Shown: positions 9,826 through 20,908 of the stretch, in pieces
Layout: the number at the start of each line of letters is the position of its first letter
Numbering within the stretch: the first letter of the stretch is position 1
Source: Oceanipulchritudo coccoides
GTDB taxonomy: Bacteria; Verrucomicrobiota; Verrucomicrobiia; Opitutales; Oceanipulchritudinaceae
Assembly (NCBI RefSeq): GCF_010500615.1
Contig: NZ_JAAGNX010000002.1
Span: forward strand, 610,990-674,989
DNA length: 64,000 nt
Direction of reading: 5' to 3'
The notes under the pieces: model-generated
The model's input: only the letters and a program-made list of their open reading frames with translations
Databases searched by the model: none
What the model was told of the DNA's origin: nothing
Made by a program: the position numbers and the translations under genes

Positions 9826-9876
9826 TTGACGCACGATAAAATGCATGCAAAATGCATGCAATAAATTGAGTGCATA
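9826..9876 (+). promoter_or_regulatory. Promoter and operator-like repeat of the toxin-antitoxin pair
   Basis: A -35-like TTGACG (9826-9831) is followed after 16 bp by CAAAAT (9848-9853), a plausible -10. Overlapping this is a tandem repeat of AAATGCATGCAA (9839-9850 and 9850-9861). Each copy has an 8-bp perfect palindrome TGCATGCA, and the two palindromes are 11 bp apart, one helical turn. A third partial copy, TGCAT, follows at 9871-9875. Ribbon-helix-helix antitoxins of this family usually repress their own promoter from such repeats. Autoregulation here is inferred. Confidence 0.55.
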
Positions 9877-9883
9877 AAGAACA

Positions 9884-10117
9884 ATGAGAACCATGACGAT
9901 ACGGAATGTGCCTGATGAAACCTACAAGGGTCTACAGGAGATGGCCCGGGCTAACCACAGGAGCCTTCAGGAGCAGGTGCGGCTCATGCTCACCGAGGAA
10001 GTCGAGCTGAGAAATCCGTCTGTGTGCGAGCAGGCGGCCGCCTACCGGGCCCACTTATCCGGGCGAAATCCTGCCAAGACAGTCATTGAAGACCTTCGAG
10101 AAGACCGTTCACGATGA
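9884..10117 (+). CDS. Ribbon-helix-helix antitoxin (FitA/VapB-like)
   Basis: Predicted antitoxin that neutralises the PIN toxin encoded next to it and binds its own promoter. The 77-residue protein starts with a ribbon-helix-helix pattern: a short strand MTIRNVPDETY followed by two helices containing MARANHRSLQEQVRLML. This resembles FitA-like (Arc-type) antitoxins. The C-terminal part is charged and probably wraps the toxin. ATG 9893 (fourth codon) is an alternative start. The stop overlaps the toxin start by 4 nt (10114-10117), the typical antitoxin-first arrangement. It is isolated from the flanking nuo and pan operons, as expected for a mobile module. Confidence 0.85.
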   Translation: MRTMTIRNVPDETYKGLQEMARANHRSLQEQVRLMLTEEVELRNPSVCEQAAAYRAHLSGRNPAKTVIEDLREDRSR

Positions 10118-10530
10118 TTGCTGTTGTTGATACTTCAGCAGTGCTTCGGATGTTTATTCCGGACGGGCCCATTCCCGATGGGTTAGAAGCTTTTTTCCGA
10201 GGCGTTGAGACTGGGGCCAATTTGGCCATTGCCCCGGAGTTGCTGCTGGTGGAAGCCCTGAATGTCGTGGTTAAGAAGCATCGCCGGGAAGAGTTGACGA
10301 CTGAAGAGGCAGAAAGCCTGATGAGCTTACTCCGGCAAATGCCCATCCGCTATTACGGGCACCTGCCATACGGTTCCCGGGCCTGCCATCTGGCCATCGA
10401 AACCGGACTCTCGGGCTATGATGCAATTTTTCTGGCCCTTGCCCTTGATCGGGGGGTGCCATTGTTTACTGCTGATCATCAACTGGAGGCTGTTGCGTCC
10501 AGAAAAGGAATCGGCCGGCCTCGGGGCTAG
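10114..10530 (+). CDS. vapC: PIN-domain toxin, VapC-like ribonuclease
   Basis: VapC toxins are Mg-dependent RNases that cleave tRNA or rRNA. The 138-residue protein is a single PIN domain of normal length. The acidic active-site set appears to be Asp6 (VVDTSA), Glu42 or Glu47, Asp103 (GYDAIFLALA) and Asp121 (LFTADHQL), so the toxin looks catalytically intact. It is translated in overlap with the antitoxin. The exact family name (VapC or FitB) cannot be settled from sequence by eye, and the RNA target is unknown. Confidence 0.87.
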   Translation: MIAVVDTSAVLRMFIPDGPIPDGLEAFFRGVETGANLAIAPELLLVEALNVVVKKHRREELTTEEAESLMSLLRQMPIRYYGHLPYGSRACHLAIETGLSGYDAIFLALALDRGVPLFTADHQLEAVASRKGIGRPRG

Positions 10531-10735
10531 CGCTAAATACCCAATCGACGATTGAGGCTTGATATCCAGCCGAAAATGGAGTCCATTTCCCTCCTTGCGC
10601 ATACTGGAATTCTCCAGATGCGACTTTGAAATCAGTCTATTTAGTTTTAATTCCCGTATTTGAAAGGACTTGATCGATGCGACAGGTACCCAGAAAGCGA
10701 GCCATTGGCTCCATAAAAGACGAAGGGGGTCACTC

Positions 10736-11548
10736 ATGAAGAGTGTGACCGACTTTTCCCGCTACCATTCCGAAGGGCAGCCCATTTCCATGGTGACCTG
10801 CTACGATGCATGGAGCGCCCGACTGATTGCGGAAACCAACGTGGATGCGGTCCTTGTGGGCGACAGCGTGGCCATGGTCATGCACGGGCATCCGTCAACT
10901 GTTCACGCGACCACCGATATGATGGCGAGCCACACGGCGGCGGTCCGGCGCGGAATCGGCGATCGCTTTGTAACCACCGACATCCCCTTCCCTGAGCATC
11001 GCAAGGGTCTCCGGGGCGCGATGGAGTCAGTGGACACGATCATGAAGGCGGGGGCAAATGCTGTGAAAATTGAAGGGGCCCAAGGGCATCTCGATGTGAT
11101 CCGGCACATTGTCCAGAGCGGTGTCCCCGTCATGGGGCATTTGGGACTGACGCCGCAATCCGTTAATCTAATGGGCGGTTACCGGGTTCAGGGAAGAGAG
11201 GCCGCCGCCGCTCAGCAAATTGAACTGGATGCCCTGGCTCTTCAGGAGGCTGGTGTATACGCCTTGGTCCTGGAATGTGTTCCGGCAGAGCTGGCTGCCC
11301 GCGTGACAGAGTCGTTGAGCATCCCGACAATCGGGATAGGTTCAGGTCCCTCCTGCAGTGGACAGATTCTGGTTCTGCAAGATCTCCTGGGCATGAACCT
11401 TGGTTTCAAACCGAAGTTCCTCAGGACGTATGCCGAAGGATCTCAAAATATCATGCACGCGCTGAATAGCTATAACGAGGACGTGAAAGCGGGCTCATTC
11501 CCTTCACTGGAGGAAAGTTTTCATTATGAAACAACTCGCAAACATTAA
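10736..11548 (+). CDS. panB: 3-methyl-2-oxobutanoate hydroxymethyltransferase
   Basis: PanB transfers a hydroxymethyl group from methylenetetrahydrofolate to ketoisovalerate, the first committed step of pantothenate synthesis. The protein is a TIM barrel with MVTCYDAWSARLI, LVGDSVAMVMHGH (metal and substrate site) and GHLGLTPQ. The frame is open upstream to 10670. I chose ATG 10736 because AAGGGGG lies just upstream and the resulting 270 residues match the family (~264). The 3' end overlaps panC by 23 nt. The 205 bp upstream hold a weak TTGAAA (10626-10631) that could be a -35 element, with no convincing -10. Confidence 0.95.
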   Translation: MKSVTDFSRYHSEGQPISMVTCYDAWSARLIAETNVDAVLVGDSVAMVMHGHPSTVHATTDMMASHTAAVRRGIGDRFVTTDIPFPEHRKGLRGAMESVDTIMKAGANAVKIEGAQGHLDVIRHIVQSGVPVMGHLGLTPQSVNLMGGYRVQGREAAAAQQIELDALALQEAGVYALVLECVPAELAARVTESLSIPTIGIGSGPSCSGQILVLQDLLGMNLGFKPKFLRTYAEGSQNIMHALNSYNEDVKAGSFPSLEESFHYETTRKH

Positions 11549-12287
11549 TTCACTCAAGGACTGGCGGCGCTCAATTGGCACCGGATCGGTTGGATTTGTC
11601 CCAACGATGGGGGCCCTTCATGCCGGTCACGGAAAACTGATTGAGCAGTCCTGCGCGGAGAATGAAAAGACGCTGGTCAGCATTTTTGTCAACCCGACCC
11701 AGTTCAATGACCAGAATGACTGTGCAACTTATCCGCAACCCTTGAAGGAAGATCTGGAGTTGTGTGAAAAGGCAGGGGTGGATGCGGTTTTTCTGCCTCA
11801 GCGCCGCGAACTTTACCCGGACAATTACACCTACCGGGTCATAGAAAATGAAGAGAGTACTGTCCTTGAGGGGGAAAGCCGCCCGGAGCATTTTGACGGG
11901 GTCCTGACCGTTGTCATGAAACTCCTGATACTGGCCAATGCCAACAAGGCTTACTTCGGGGAAAAGGACTGGCAGCAACTCAAACTTGTCAGGGGAATGG
12001 CTGGTGCGTATTTTCTTGATACGGAGGTTGTTGGCGTTCCAACCGTGAGGGAAGAGGACGGACTCGCCTTGAGCAGTCGCAACGTCCGCCTTTCCGCCTC
12101 CGCACGCATGCTGGCGCCTGAGTTTCACCGGGTTCTTTCCACGGCAATGGATTGTGCCATGGCACGCCTTGAATTGGAATCGCTCGGCTTTGATGTTGAG
12201 TATGTCGATGAGCGTGATGGCCGCCGCCTGGGGGCCGTCCAGTTGGAGGGGGTCCGGTTGATCGATAATGTTCAGGCGATGGAATAG
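11526..12287 (+). CDS. panC: Pantothenate synthetase
   Basis: PanC joins pantoate and beta-alanine using ATP. It is a Rossmann-type ligase of the HIGH superfamily. Visible motifs are PTMGALHAGH (HIGH-like, near residue 27), FVNPTQF, FGEKDWQQ and LALSSRN (KMSKS-like loop). At 253 residues it is shorter than many homologues (~280), and the loss is at the C-terminus, where the ATP lid domain is compact. The start is supported by GGAGGAAAG shortly upstream, inside the end of panB. CoaX starts 2 nt after the stop. Confidence 0.94.
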   Translation: MKQLANINSLKDWRRSIGTGSVGFVPTMGALHAGHGKLIEQSCAENEKTLVSIFVNPTQFNDQNDCATYPQPLKEDLELCEKAGVDAVFLPQRRELYPDNYTYRVIENEESTVLEGESRPEHFDGVLTVVMKLLILANANKAYFGEKDWQQLKLVRGMAGAYFLDTEVVGVPTVREEDGLALSSRNVRLSASARMLAPEFHRVLSTAMDCAMARLELESLGFDVEYVDERDGRRLGAVQLEGVRLIDNVQAME

Positions 12288-12289
12288 AG

Positions 12290-13066
12290 ATGATCTTGTG
12301 TTTTGATATTGGCAACACCGACATCTACGGCGGCGTTTGCGAGGGGCGGGAGTTGGTTGCGGAATTCCGCAAGGCCAACCACTTCCATCCGAGCGCTGAT
12401 GAGTTTGGTGTATTTGTCCGGCAAATACTTTCGTCCAAAGGCGTGAAGCTGGAATCGCTGAAGGCGGTCGCGGTGGCCTCTGTTGTCCCCGATTGCATTG
12501 GAATGGTGAGGGAGGCGGCACGTTCGTATCTGGGGATTGATCCCTTGATCCTTAAGGCTGGTGTGAAAACCGGCTTGAAGATTCGCACGAATAACCCGTC
12601 TGAGGTCGGCGCGGACCGGATTGCGAATGCTATTGCCGCTGTGGAACTATACCCGGCAATGGACCGTATTGTTGTCGACATGGGGACAGCGACAACCTTC
12701 TGCGCGATCAACCAGAAGGATGAATATCTTGGTGGTGTGATCTGTGCGGGGATGGGTCTTTCGATGAAGGCCCTGGCCCAGAACACGGCCAAGTTGCCGT
12801 ATGTGGATCTTGTCCGACCAGGCAATTGCCTTGGAAAGACAACCGTGGAGAGTATTCAAAACGGGCTCTATTTCAGCCATCTTGGATTAATCCGTGAGGT
12901 GGTTGGCCGCCTAAAGGAAGAAGCCTTCGAAGGTCGTGAACCGGTTGTCATTGGAACTGGTGGCCACGCTGGATTCTTTCGTGAGGAATCTTTGTTATCG
13001 GCCTATGTGCCTGATCTTGTCCTGCGCGGGCTTTGTCGTGCAGTCGAATTAAACTCAACCCTTTAA
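12290..13066 (+). CDS. coaX: Type III pantothenate kinase
   Basis: CoaX phosphorylates pantothenate, the first step from vitamin to coenzyme A. It belongs to the ASKHA fold family and is typically potassium dependent and insensitive to CoA feedback. Motifs: N-terminal DIGNT with the catalytic-region Asp, [13 protein letters not shown] near residue 103, and VDMGTATTF near residue 125. Length (258) is normal. Its place between panC and panD puts pantothenate synthesis and its activation in one transcript. Confidence 0.95.
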   Translation: MILCFDIGNTDIYGGVCEGRELVAEFRKANHFHPSADEFGVFVRQILSSKGVKLESLKAVAVASVVPDCIGMVREAARSYLGIDPLILKAGVKTGLKIRTNNPSEVGADRIANAIAAVELYPAMDRIVVDMGTATTFCAINQKDEYLGGVICAGMGLSMKALAQNTAKLPYVDLVRPGNCLGKTTVESIQNGLYFSHLGLIREVVGRLKEEAFEGREPVVIGTGGHAGFFREESLLSAYVPDLVLRGLCRAVELNSTL

Positions 13067-13079
13067 GAGGAACAGACCT

Positions 13080-13427
13080 ATGAATCGTATTTTACTAAAA
13101 TCAAAAATCCATCGGGCCACGGTGACTGACGCTGACCTGAACTACACCGGATCCATTTCCCTCGGACCGGAGTTTCTGGAAGCGGCCGACCTGCTGGAGT
13201 TTGAACAGGTCGACATCTATAACTGTAACAATGGCGAGCGTTTCCATACGTATGTTATCCTTGGTCAACCCGGCGAAGTTTGCCTCAACGGTGCTGCTGC
13301 GCGAAAGGTACAGCCGGGGGATATTGTTATTATCGCAAGTTACGCGGAGTATGAGGATAGCGAGGCAAAGGCCCATAAGCCGACCCTCATCTACGTCGAC
13401 GATAAGAACTCCATTTTGAAGGATTAA
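13080..13427 (+). CDS. panD: Aspartate 1-decarboxylase (pyruvoyl proenzyme)
   Basis: PanD makes beta-alanine, the second substrate of PanC. It is made as a proenzyme and cleaves itself at a Gly-Ser bond to form the pyruvoyl group. The predicted site is the Gly-Ser of NYTGSISLG near residues 24-25. Other family marks are the N-terminal [12 protein letters not shown] and the later [17 protein letters not shown]. Length 115 is slightly under the ~126 of E. coli. AAGAGGAA lies just upstream of the ATG. It is the last gene of the pan operon and faces nrdA on the opposite strand. Confidence 0.95.
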   Translation: MNRILLKSKIHRATVTDADLNYTGSISLGPEFLEAADLLEFEQVDIYNCNNGERFHTYVILGQPGEVCLNGAAARKVQPGDIVIIASYAEYEDSEAKAHKPTLIYVDDKNSILKD

Positions 13428-13432
13428 AATAA

Positions 13433-13465
13433 AAGGCCCTCCGGCGGGGTAAACCGGAGGGCCTT
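13433..13465 (-). terminator. Intrinsic terminator for nrdBA, between convergent panD and nrdA
   Basis: A perfect 12-bp stem AAGGCCCTCCGG / CCGGAGGGCCTT with a 9-nt loop. Read on the - strand, the stem is followed by TTATTTTAATCC, a T-rich tract, so it fits termination of nrdA (stop at 13492). In the + direction there is an A-rich tract before the stem and no T-run after it, so it should be weaker for panD. Confidence 0.85.
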
Positions 13466-13491
13466 GGATATACCATCGCAAACCGTGGTCG

Positions 13492-16734
<3,243 letters not shown>

Positions 16735-16779
16735 GTGTGAAATCCTTTTTCTTCGTTTGTCTGGTTTGTAGTGGTTTTT

Positions 16780-17871
16780 CTATAGCTCGTCGTCATCAAC
16801 AACTTCAAGCGAGCTGGACTTCTGGTATTCCGTGACGCGCCCTTCGAAGAAATTCTGTTCTTTCTGGATATCCATCATCTCGGCGAGCCAGGGAAGTGGA
16901 TTTTTGACGCCGGGATTAATTGGCTGGAGGCCGACACTTTCGAGGCGGCGGTCCGCGATGTAGTCAATGTACTGGGTAAACTCGGAAGCACTGAGACCGA
17001 GGGCGTTGACTGGCAGGCAGTCTTCAATGAATTCTTTCTCAAGCCGGACGGCTTCTTTCATCAGGTCAACAAGCTCCGCCTGGAATTCCTTGGTCCAAAT
17101 GTCCGGGTTCTCCTCGATGAGATCCACGAAGAGGTTCTTGAAGACGGAAATATGGTTGGATTCATCCCGCAGGGTGTAGCGGAACATCTGCCCGATTCCC
17201 GGGAATTTGTTCTGTCTGTACAGGCTCAGGACCATGCCGAAGAGGCCGTAGAACTGGGTCCCTTCCATACACTGGCCAAACAGGAACATGTTCTTGGCCA
17301 GCTCCTGCTTGTTTTCAGTCTGTGTCAGGTCAATATCCCGTCGCAGTTGCCGGCTGTTGTTCACCACGAGTGAATTCTTGGCCTTGATCGTCGGGACATC
17401 CTCAAACATCGCCTCACACTCATGCGGGTTCAGCCCGAGGGAGCTGATCATGTAGACAAGGCTGTCCGCATGGATGTTTTCCTCGTGCGCATGGCGGCCG
17501 AGGACCAGCTTCAGTTCGGGGGCGGTCACGACCTCCCGGGTAACATGTAGGATATTATCGCCGACAATGCCTTCCGCGGCGCTGAAATACCCGATGGCCA
17601 TCTTGATGATCCAGCGGTCGATTTCAGAGATTGCCCCGGAGGTGTCGCGCCACTGCTCGACATCCTTCTGCATGGGCACATCTTCCGGCTCCCAGTGGTT
17701 GGCCTTCATTGTCTTGTAATGCTCGTAAGCCCACTGGTACTTCAACGGAAGAATGTTGAAGAACATGGTCTCCTTCCCGTTGATGACTTTCTTGGCCGAA
17801 AAGGCCGCTTCTGCTTTCTGTTTATCGAGTACGAATTCCTTGTTTCCGATTTTTACGACGGTCGTTTCCAT
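16780..17871 (-). CDS. nrdB: Ribonucleotide reductase beta subunit, class Ic-like (no radical tyrosine)
   Basis: The small subunit builds the oxidising cofactor that starts catalysis in NrdA. All six metal ligands can be placed: Glu100, Glu131, His134, Glu203, Glu237 and His240. Aligning EENIHADSLVY with the E. coli helix puts Leu138 where the radical Tyr should be. The first ligand is Glu100 instead of Asp, as in the chlamydial Mn/Fe enzyme, which has Phe at the radical position. Trp47 (YQWAYEHY) fits the radical-transfer Trp. The C-terminal acidic tail ending VVDDDEL would dock on NrdA. Length 363. I infer class Ic; the assignment as an R2 protein itself is firm. Confidence 0.95.
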   Translation of the reverse strand: METTVVKIGNKEFVLDKQKAEAAFSAKKVINGKETMFFNILPLKYQWAYEHYKTMKANHWEPEDVPMQKDVEQWRDTSGAISEIDRWIIKMAIGYFSAAEGIVGDNILHVTREVVTAPELKLVLGRHAHEENIHADSLVYMISSLGLNPHECEAMFEDVPTIKAKNSLVVNNSRQLRRDIDLTQTENKQELAKNMFLFGQCMEGTQFYGLFGMVLSLYRQNKFPGIGQMFRYTLRDESNHISVFKNLFVDLIEENPDIWTKEFQAELVDLMKEAVRLEKEFIEDCLPVNALGLSASEFTQYIDYIADRRLESVGLQPINPGVKNPLPWLAEMMDIQKEQNFFEGRVTEYQKSSSLEVVDDDEL

Positions 17872-17949
17872 GAAGTTGTTTTGCTAACTGGTTGATATTG
17901 AAGTGAATAAAAATAACGAATATCTATTTGAGGTTGATTTGAACACCCA

Positions 17950-17997
17950 CCCCAACATGTTGGGGTTGTTAAACTCAAATTGCACTAGATATGGTGT
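17950..17997 (-). promoter_or_regulatory. Tandem NrdR-box-like sites upstream of nrdBA
   Basis: Two 16-bp sites with start positions 32 bp apart. The site at 17982-17997 (GCACTAGATATGGTGT) matches the remembered NrdR consensus acaCwAtATaTwGtgt at 13 of 16 positions. The site at 17950-17965 (CCCCAACATGTTGGGG) is a perfect palindrome with 10 of 16 matches. NrdR boxes usually occur as such pairs about three helical turns apart in front of nrd operons. A TTGACA on the - strand (18000-17995) overlaps the distal box and could be a -35. The rest of the 318-bp gap (17872-18189) is AT-rich with no gene seen. nrdR itself is not in the window. Confidence 0.7.
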
Positions 17998-18189
17998 CAA
18001 CGGTATTTAATAGTCCTTATTAGTTTTTTCTCCGGTCGAGCTATACCGCAGCTATTCAGAGATGAATTTCCATTTGAAAACACAAGCAGGAGATATTGGA
18101 ACTTGTTCACATCGGGCAGGGAATCATGGTGCCGGGACTATCTGGAAAAGTGTTTTGACAGGGCTTCCGTATGGGATAGCTCTTGGCCC

Positions 18190-19263
18190 ATGGTTCCGGT
18201 GACGGTTTCGAATGTGGAGAAGCGATTTGGCAACGTGGTGGCACTCAAGGGTGTCGACCTTGAGATTGCCCCGGGCGAGCTCTTTTTTCTTTTGGGCCCG
18301 AGCGGGTGTGGAAAGACAACCCTGCTGCGTTGCCTGGCGGGATTTTACATTCCGGAACGGGGAACAATTCATTTTGGCAAATCTGATGTAACCCGGCTGG
18401 CTCCGCACAAGCGGAACACCGGGATGATGTTCCAGAGTTATGCTCTCTGGCCCCATATGACTGTGGCTGAGAACGTCGCCTTCGGCTTGGAACAGCGCCA
18501 TGTGAACCGCAAGGAGAAGCAGGCCCGGGTGGAGGAGGCATTGGCCTCGGTCAGGATGGAAAAGTATGCCAGCCGGAAGCCTAACCAGCTCTCTGGCGGC
18601 CAGCAGCAGCGCGTCGCGCTGGCCCGCTCGCTGGTAATTCGCCCGCAGTGCCTCTTCCTTGATGAACCCCTCTCCAATCTTGATGCAAAGCTGCGGATGG
18701 AAATGCGGCAGGAAATCCGGCGGGTCTGCAAGGAATACAACCTGACCACGATCTACGTCACTCACGACCAGAAGGAGGCTCTCTCAATCGCCGATCGGAT
18801 GGCGATTCTGAGTGAGGGGGAAATCCTCCAGCTGGGCACGCCTGCCGGTGTCTACAAGCGACCGAAAAGTGCCTTTGTCGCAGACTTCATCGGCGAGACC
18901 AATTTCATCGAGGGGACGGTGGTGCGCGCTGGAGCAGGCAACATCCTTGTGAAAACCCTGATCGGTGATCTAAGCGGGGTGGCTGGCGACCCGGAAGATT
19001 CCTTTACGGAAGGACAACAGGTCACCCTTTCTATCCGTCCGGAATGCGTGAAACTCGATACCTATCCGGTTGAGGAAAATGGATTTGCCGGAAAAATCGG
19101 TGAGTCGGTCTACTACGGGGAATTGGCCCAGTACGAGTTTTTCAGCGGCGAGGATTTCCACCTCAAGGTATTTGAATTGAATCCGCGCTATTTGAACCGC
19201 GTCGGGCAGGAAGGGCTGTATGCCTATGTTGACCCGGATGATGTGGTCGTTCTTTCCAAATGA
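18190..19263 (+). CDS. ABC transporter ATP-binding protein, PotA/FbpC type
   Basis: ATPase subunit of an importer of the iron(III)/polyamine/sugar class. Walker A GPSGCGKTT, Q-loop (MMFQSYALWPHMT), signature LSGGQQQRVALARSL, Walker B LFLDEPLSNLD and the H-loop THDQKEAL are all intact. The C-terminal ~120 residues form the TOBE/OB regulatory region found in PotA, FbpC and MalK. The frame is open from 18103, but the first 29 residues precede the domain and look non-conserved, so I start at ATG 18190 (357 residues). The stop overlaps the next gene's ATG by 4 nt. No permease gene is adjacent, so substrate is unknown. Confidence 0.9.
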   Translation: MVPVTVSNVEKRFGNVVALKGVDLEIAPGELFFLLGPSGCGKTTLLRCLAGFYIPERGTIHFGKSDVTRLAPHKRNTGMMFQSYALWPHMTVAENVAFGLEQRHVNRKEKQARVEEALASVRMEKYASRKPNQLSGGQQQRVALARSLVIRPQCLFLDEPLSNLDAKLRMEMRQEIRRVCKEYNLTTIYVTHDQKEALSIADRMAILSEGEILQLGTPAGVYKRPKSAFVADFIGETNFIEGTVVRAGAGNILVKTLIGDLSGVAGDPEDSFTEGQQVTLSIRPECVKLDTYPVEENGFAGKIGESVYYGELAQYEFFSGEDFHLKVFELNPRYLNRVGQEGLYAYVDPDDVVVLSK

Positions 19264-20900
19264 ATAAAGCGGGCAAGCTATTCATCGTCCTGGCGCTGGT
19301 GGTTGTTCTGGGCCTCCCGTTTCTCCTGCAGAAATCGGAAAAAGTGACCCGTTTCGCCGATGACACGGTGGTGATCATAACCCCGCACACGGAATCAATT
19401 CGCTACGAATTTGCCCGTGCCTTTGAGAAGTGGTACCAGCAGAAGACCGGGCGGTCCATTTACGTGGACTACCGGGTGATTGGGGGAACAAGTGAAATTG
19501 GTAAATTCCTGAATTCAGAATTTACCAATTCCTTCCGTAACCATTGGGAGAATGACCTGCAGCAGGAGTGGACCCAGGCGGTTCAGGCGGCTTTCGCCAA
19601 TCCCTACACCATGCCCGATTCGACACCGGGGGACGATACGCCCGCGGAAGCGGCGCGCCGTGCCTTTCTGGCCAGTGGGGCCAGCAGCGGTATTGACTTG
19701 TTCTTTGGTGGTGGCGCCTACGATTTCCGTAAGCAGGCCAATATCGGCAATCTCGTGGATGCCGGACTTTTGCGATCCCGTCCGGATTGGTTTCAGGAAA
19801 CGGTGATTCCGGGCGCCATCCCAAAGGCTATTCCGGAGAGTATTTCGGGGGAAAGCTTTTATGACGGGGAAGGGCGCTGGTACGGCACCGTACTCTCGAG
19901 CTACGGCATCATTTACAATCGCGATGCCTTGGCTCGCCTCGAAATCCCCAATGAGCCGCGGCAATGGGTGGATCTCACCGACCCGCGTTACTTTGGCCAG
20001 ATCGCGGTCAGTGATCCGACAAAAAGCGGATCCATGGCGCAGGCCTTCGAAATGATCATCCAGCAGCAGATGCATCTGTTGGAGGGACAAGGAAACCGGG
20101 ACGAGCATGAGGTGGTCCGGGAGGGCTGGATACGCGGGATGCAGGTTGTGCAGAAAATTGCCGCCAATGCCCGCTATTTCACGGATACCTCGCAGAAGCC
20201 CAACATTGACGTGGCGACAGGCGACTGTGCCGCCGGTATGTCAATTGATTTCTACGGGCGCTTTCAACAGGAGAACATTCTCGATCGAAGCGGGGATACA
20301 CGCTTTGGATTTCATGTCCCCGTGGGTGGGACGACTGTCTCTGCGGATCCGATTGGCTTGCTGCGAGGAGCCCGCAATAAAGAGCAGGCGATCCTGTTCA
20401 TTGAGTTTGTCCTCTCACTCGAAGGACAGAAACTCTGGAATTTCAAGGTTGGGGAACCCGGCGGGCCGGAATTGTTCAGTTTGCGTCGGCCCCCCATTCG
20501 TCCAGAGCTCTATGGCCCTGAATGGAATCAGAAGCGATCCGATGCTTCATTCAACCCCTACGTCGCAGCGCGGGACTTTACTTACCGGGGAGATTGGACC
20601 GGACGCCTTTTCAGCGAAATCCGCACAATCATCCGGATTTGCTTCATTGACGTGCGAAAGGAATTGGTCGAGGCATGGGCCGCAATTATTAAGGCGAAGA
20701 ATGCAGGCAGGTTGGCCGATGCCGAAGAGGCTGAGCGGATCATGCAGGACATGACGCCGATTTCCTACGAGGAGGCTGAGACAACAATCGATGCGGTCCT
20801 GAAAGCGCCGAGGATTGAGGAAGTGCGATTGGCCCGTGAGCTGAGTGAGCATTTTCGTGAACAATACAAGCGCGCACGCCGAATTGCAGAGGGGCGGTGA
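19260..20900 (+). CDS. Extracellular solute-binding protein (ABC importer, Fe/sulfate/polyamine-like family)
   Basis: Predicted periplasmic binding protein paired with the ATPase just upstream. It has an N-terminal membrane anchor (residues ~5-22) with no lipobox Cys, then two-lobed binding-protein features: VVIITPHTESIRYEFARAFEKWY, YGTVLSSYGIIYN, and VSDPTKSGSMAQAFEMI, which is common in iron(III)- and thiamine-type binding proteins. At 546 residues it is longer than usual (~350). The additional ~110 C-terminal residues are helical and charged and have no function I can name. It converges on the MFS gene with an 8-nt gap. A 35-nt near-perfect inverted repeat lies inside the gene at 19496-19530. 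Confidence 0.85.
   Translation: MNKAGKLFIVLALVVVLGLPFLLQKSEKVTRFADDTVVIITPHTESIRYEFARAFEKWYQQKTGRSIYVDYRVIGGTSEIGKFLNSEFTNSFRNHWENDLQQEWTQAVQAAFANPYTMPDSTPGDDTPAEAARRAFLASGASSGIDLFFGGGAYDFRKQANIGNLVDAGLLRSRPDWFQETVIPGAIPKAIPESISGESFYDGEGRWYGTVLSSYGIIYNRDALARLEIPNEPRQWVDLTDPRYFGQIAVSDPTKSGSMAQAFEMIIQQQMHLLEGQGNRDEHEVVREGWIRGMQVVQKIAANARYFTDTSQKPNIDVATGDCAAGMSIDFYGRFQQENILDRSGDTRFGFHVPVGGTTVSADPIGLLRGARNKEQAILFIEFVLSLEGQKLWNFKVGEPGGPELFSLRRPPIRPELYGPEWNQKRSDASFNPYVAARDFTYRGDWTGRLFSEIRTIIRICFIDVRKELVEAWAAIIKAKNAGRLADAEEAERIMQDMTPISYEEAETTIDAVLKAPRIEEVRLARELSEHFREQYKRARRIAEGR
19496..19530. repeat. Near-perfect 35-nt inverted repeat inside the binding-protein gene
   Basis: Arms AATTGGTAAATT (19496-19507) and AATTTACCAATT (19519-19530) are exact reverse complements. 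The centre is one unpaired C plus CTGAATTCAG, itself a perfect palindrome. In RNA this would be a long AU-rich hairpin, and in DNA a symmetric site. It encodes ordinary residues of the protein, so it may be chance, but the symmetry is unusual for coding sequence. Confidence 0.6.
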
Positions 20901-20908
20901 GGTTTTTC

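Noticed and set aside
11571-12521. 316-aa open frame on the - strand across panC and coaX
   Set aside because: Both + strand genes have clear family motifs; the opposite frame shows none.
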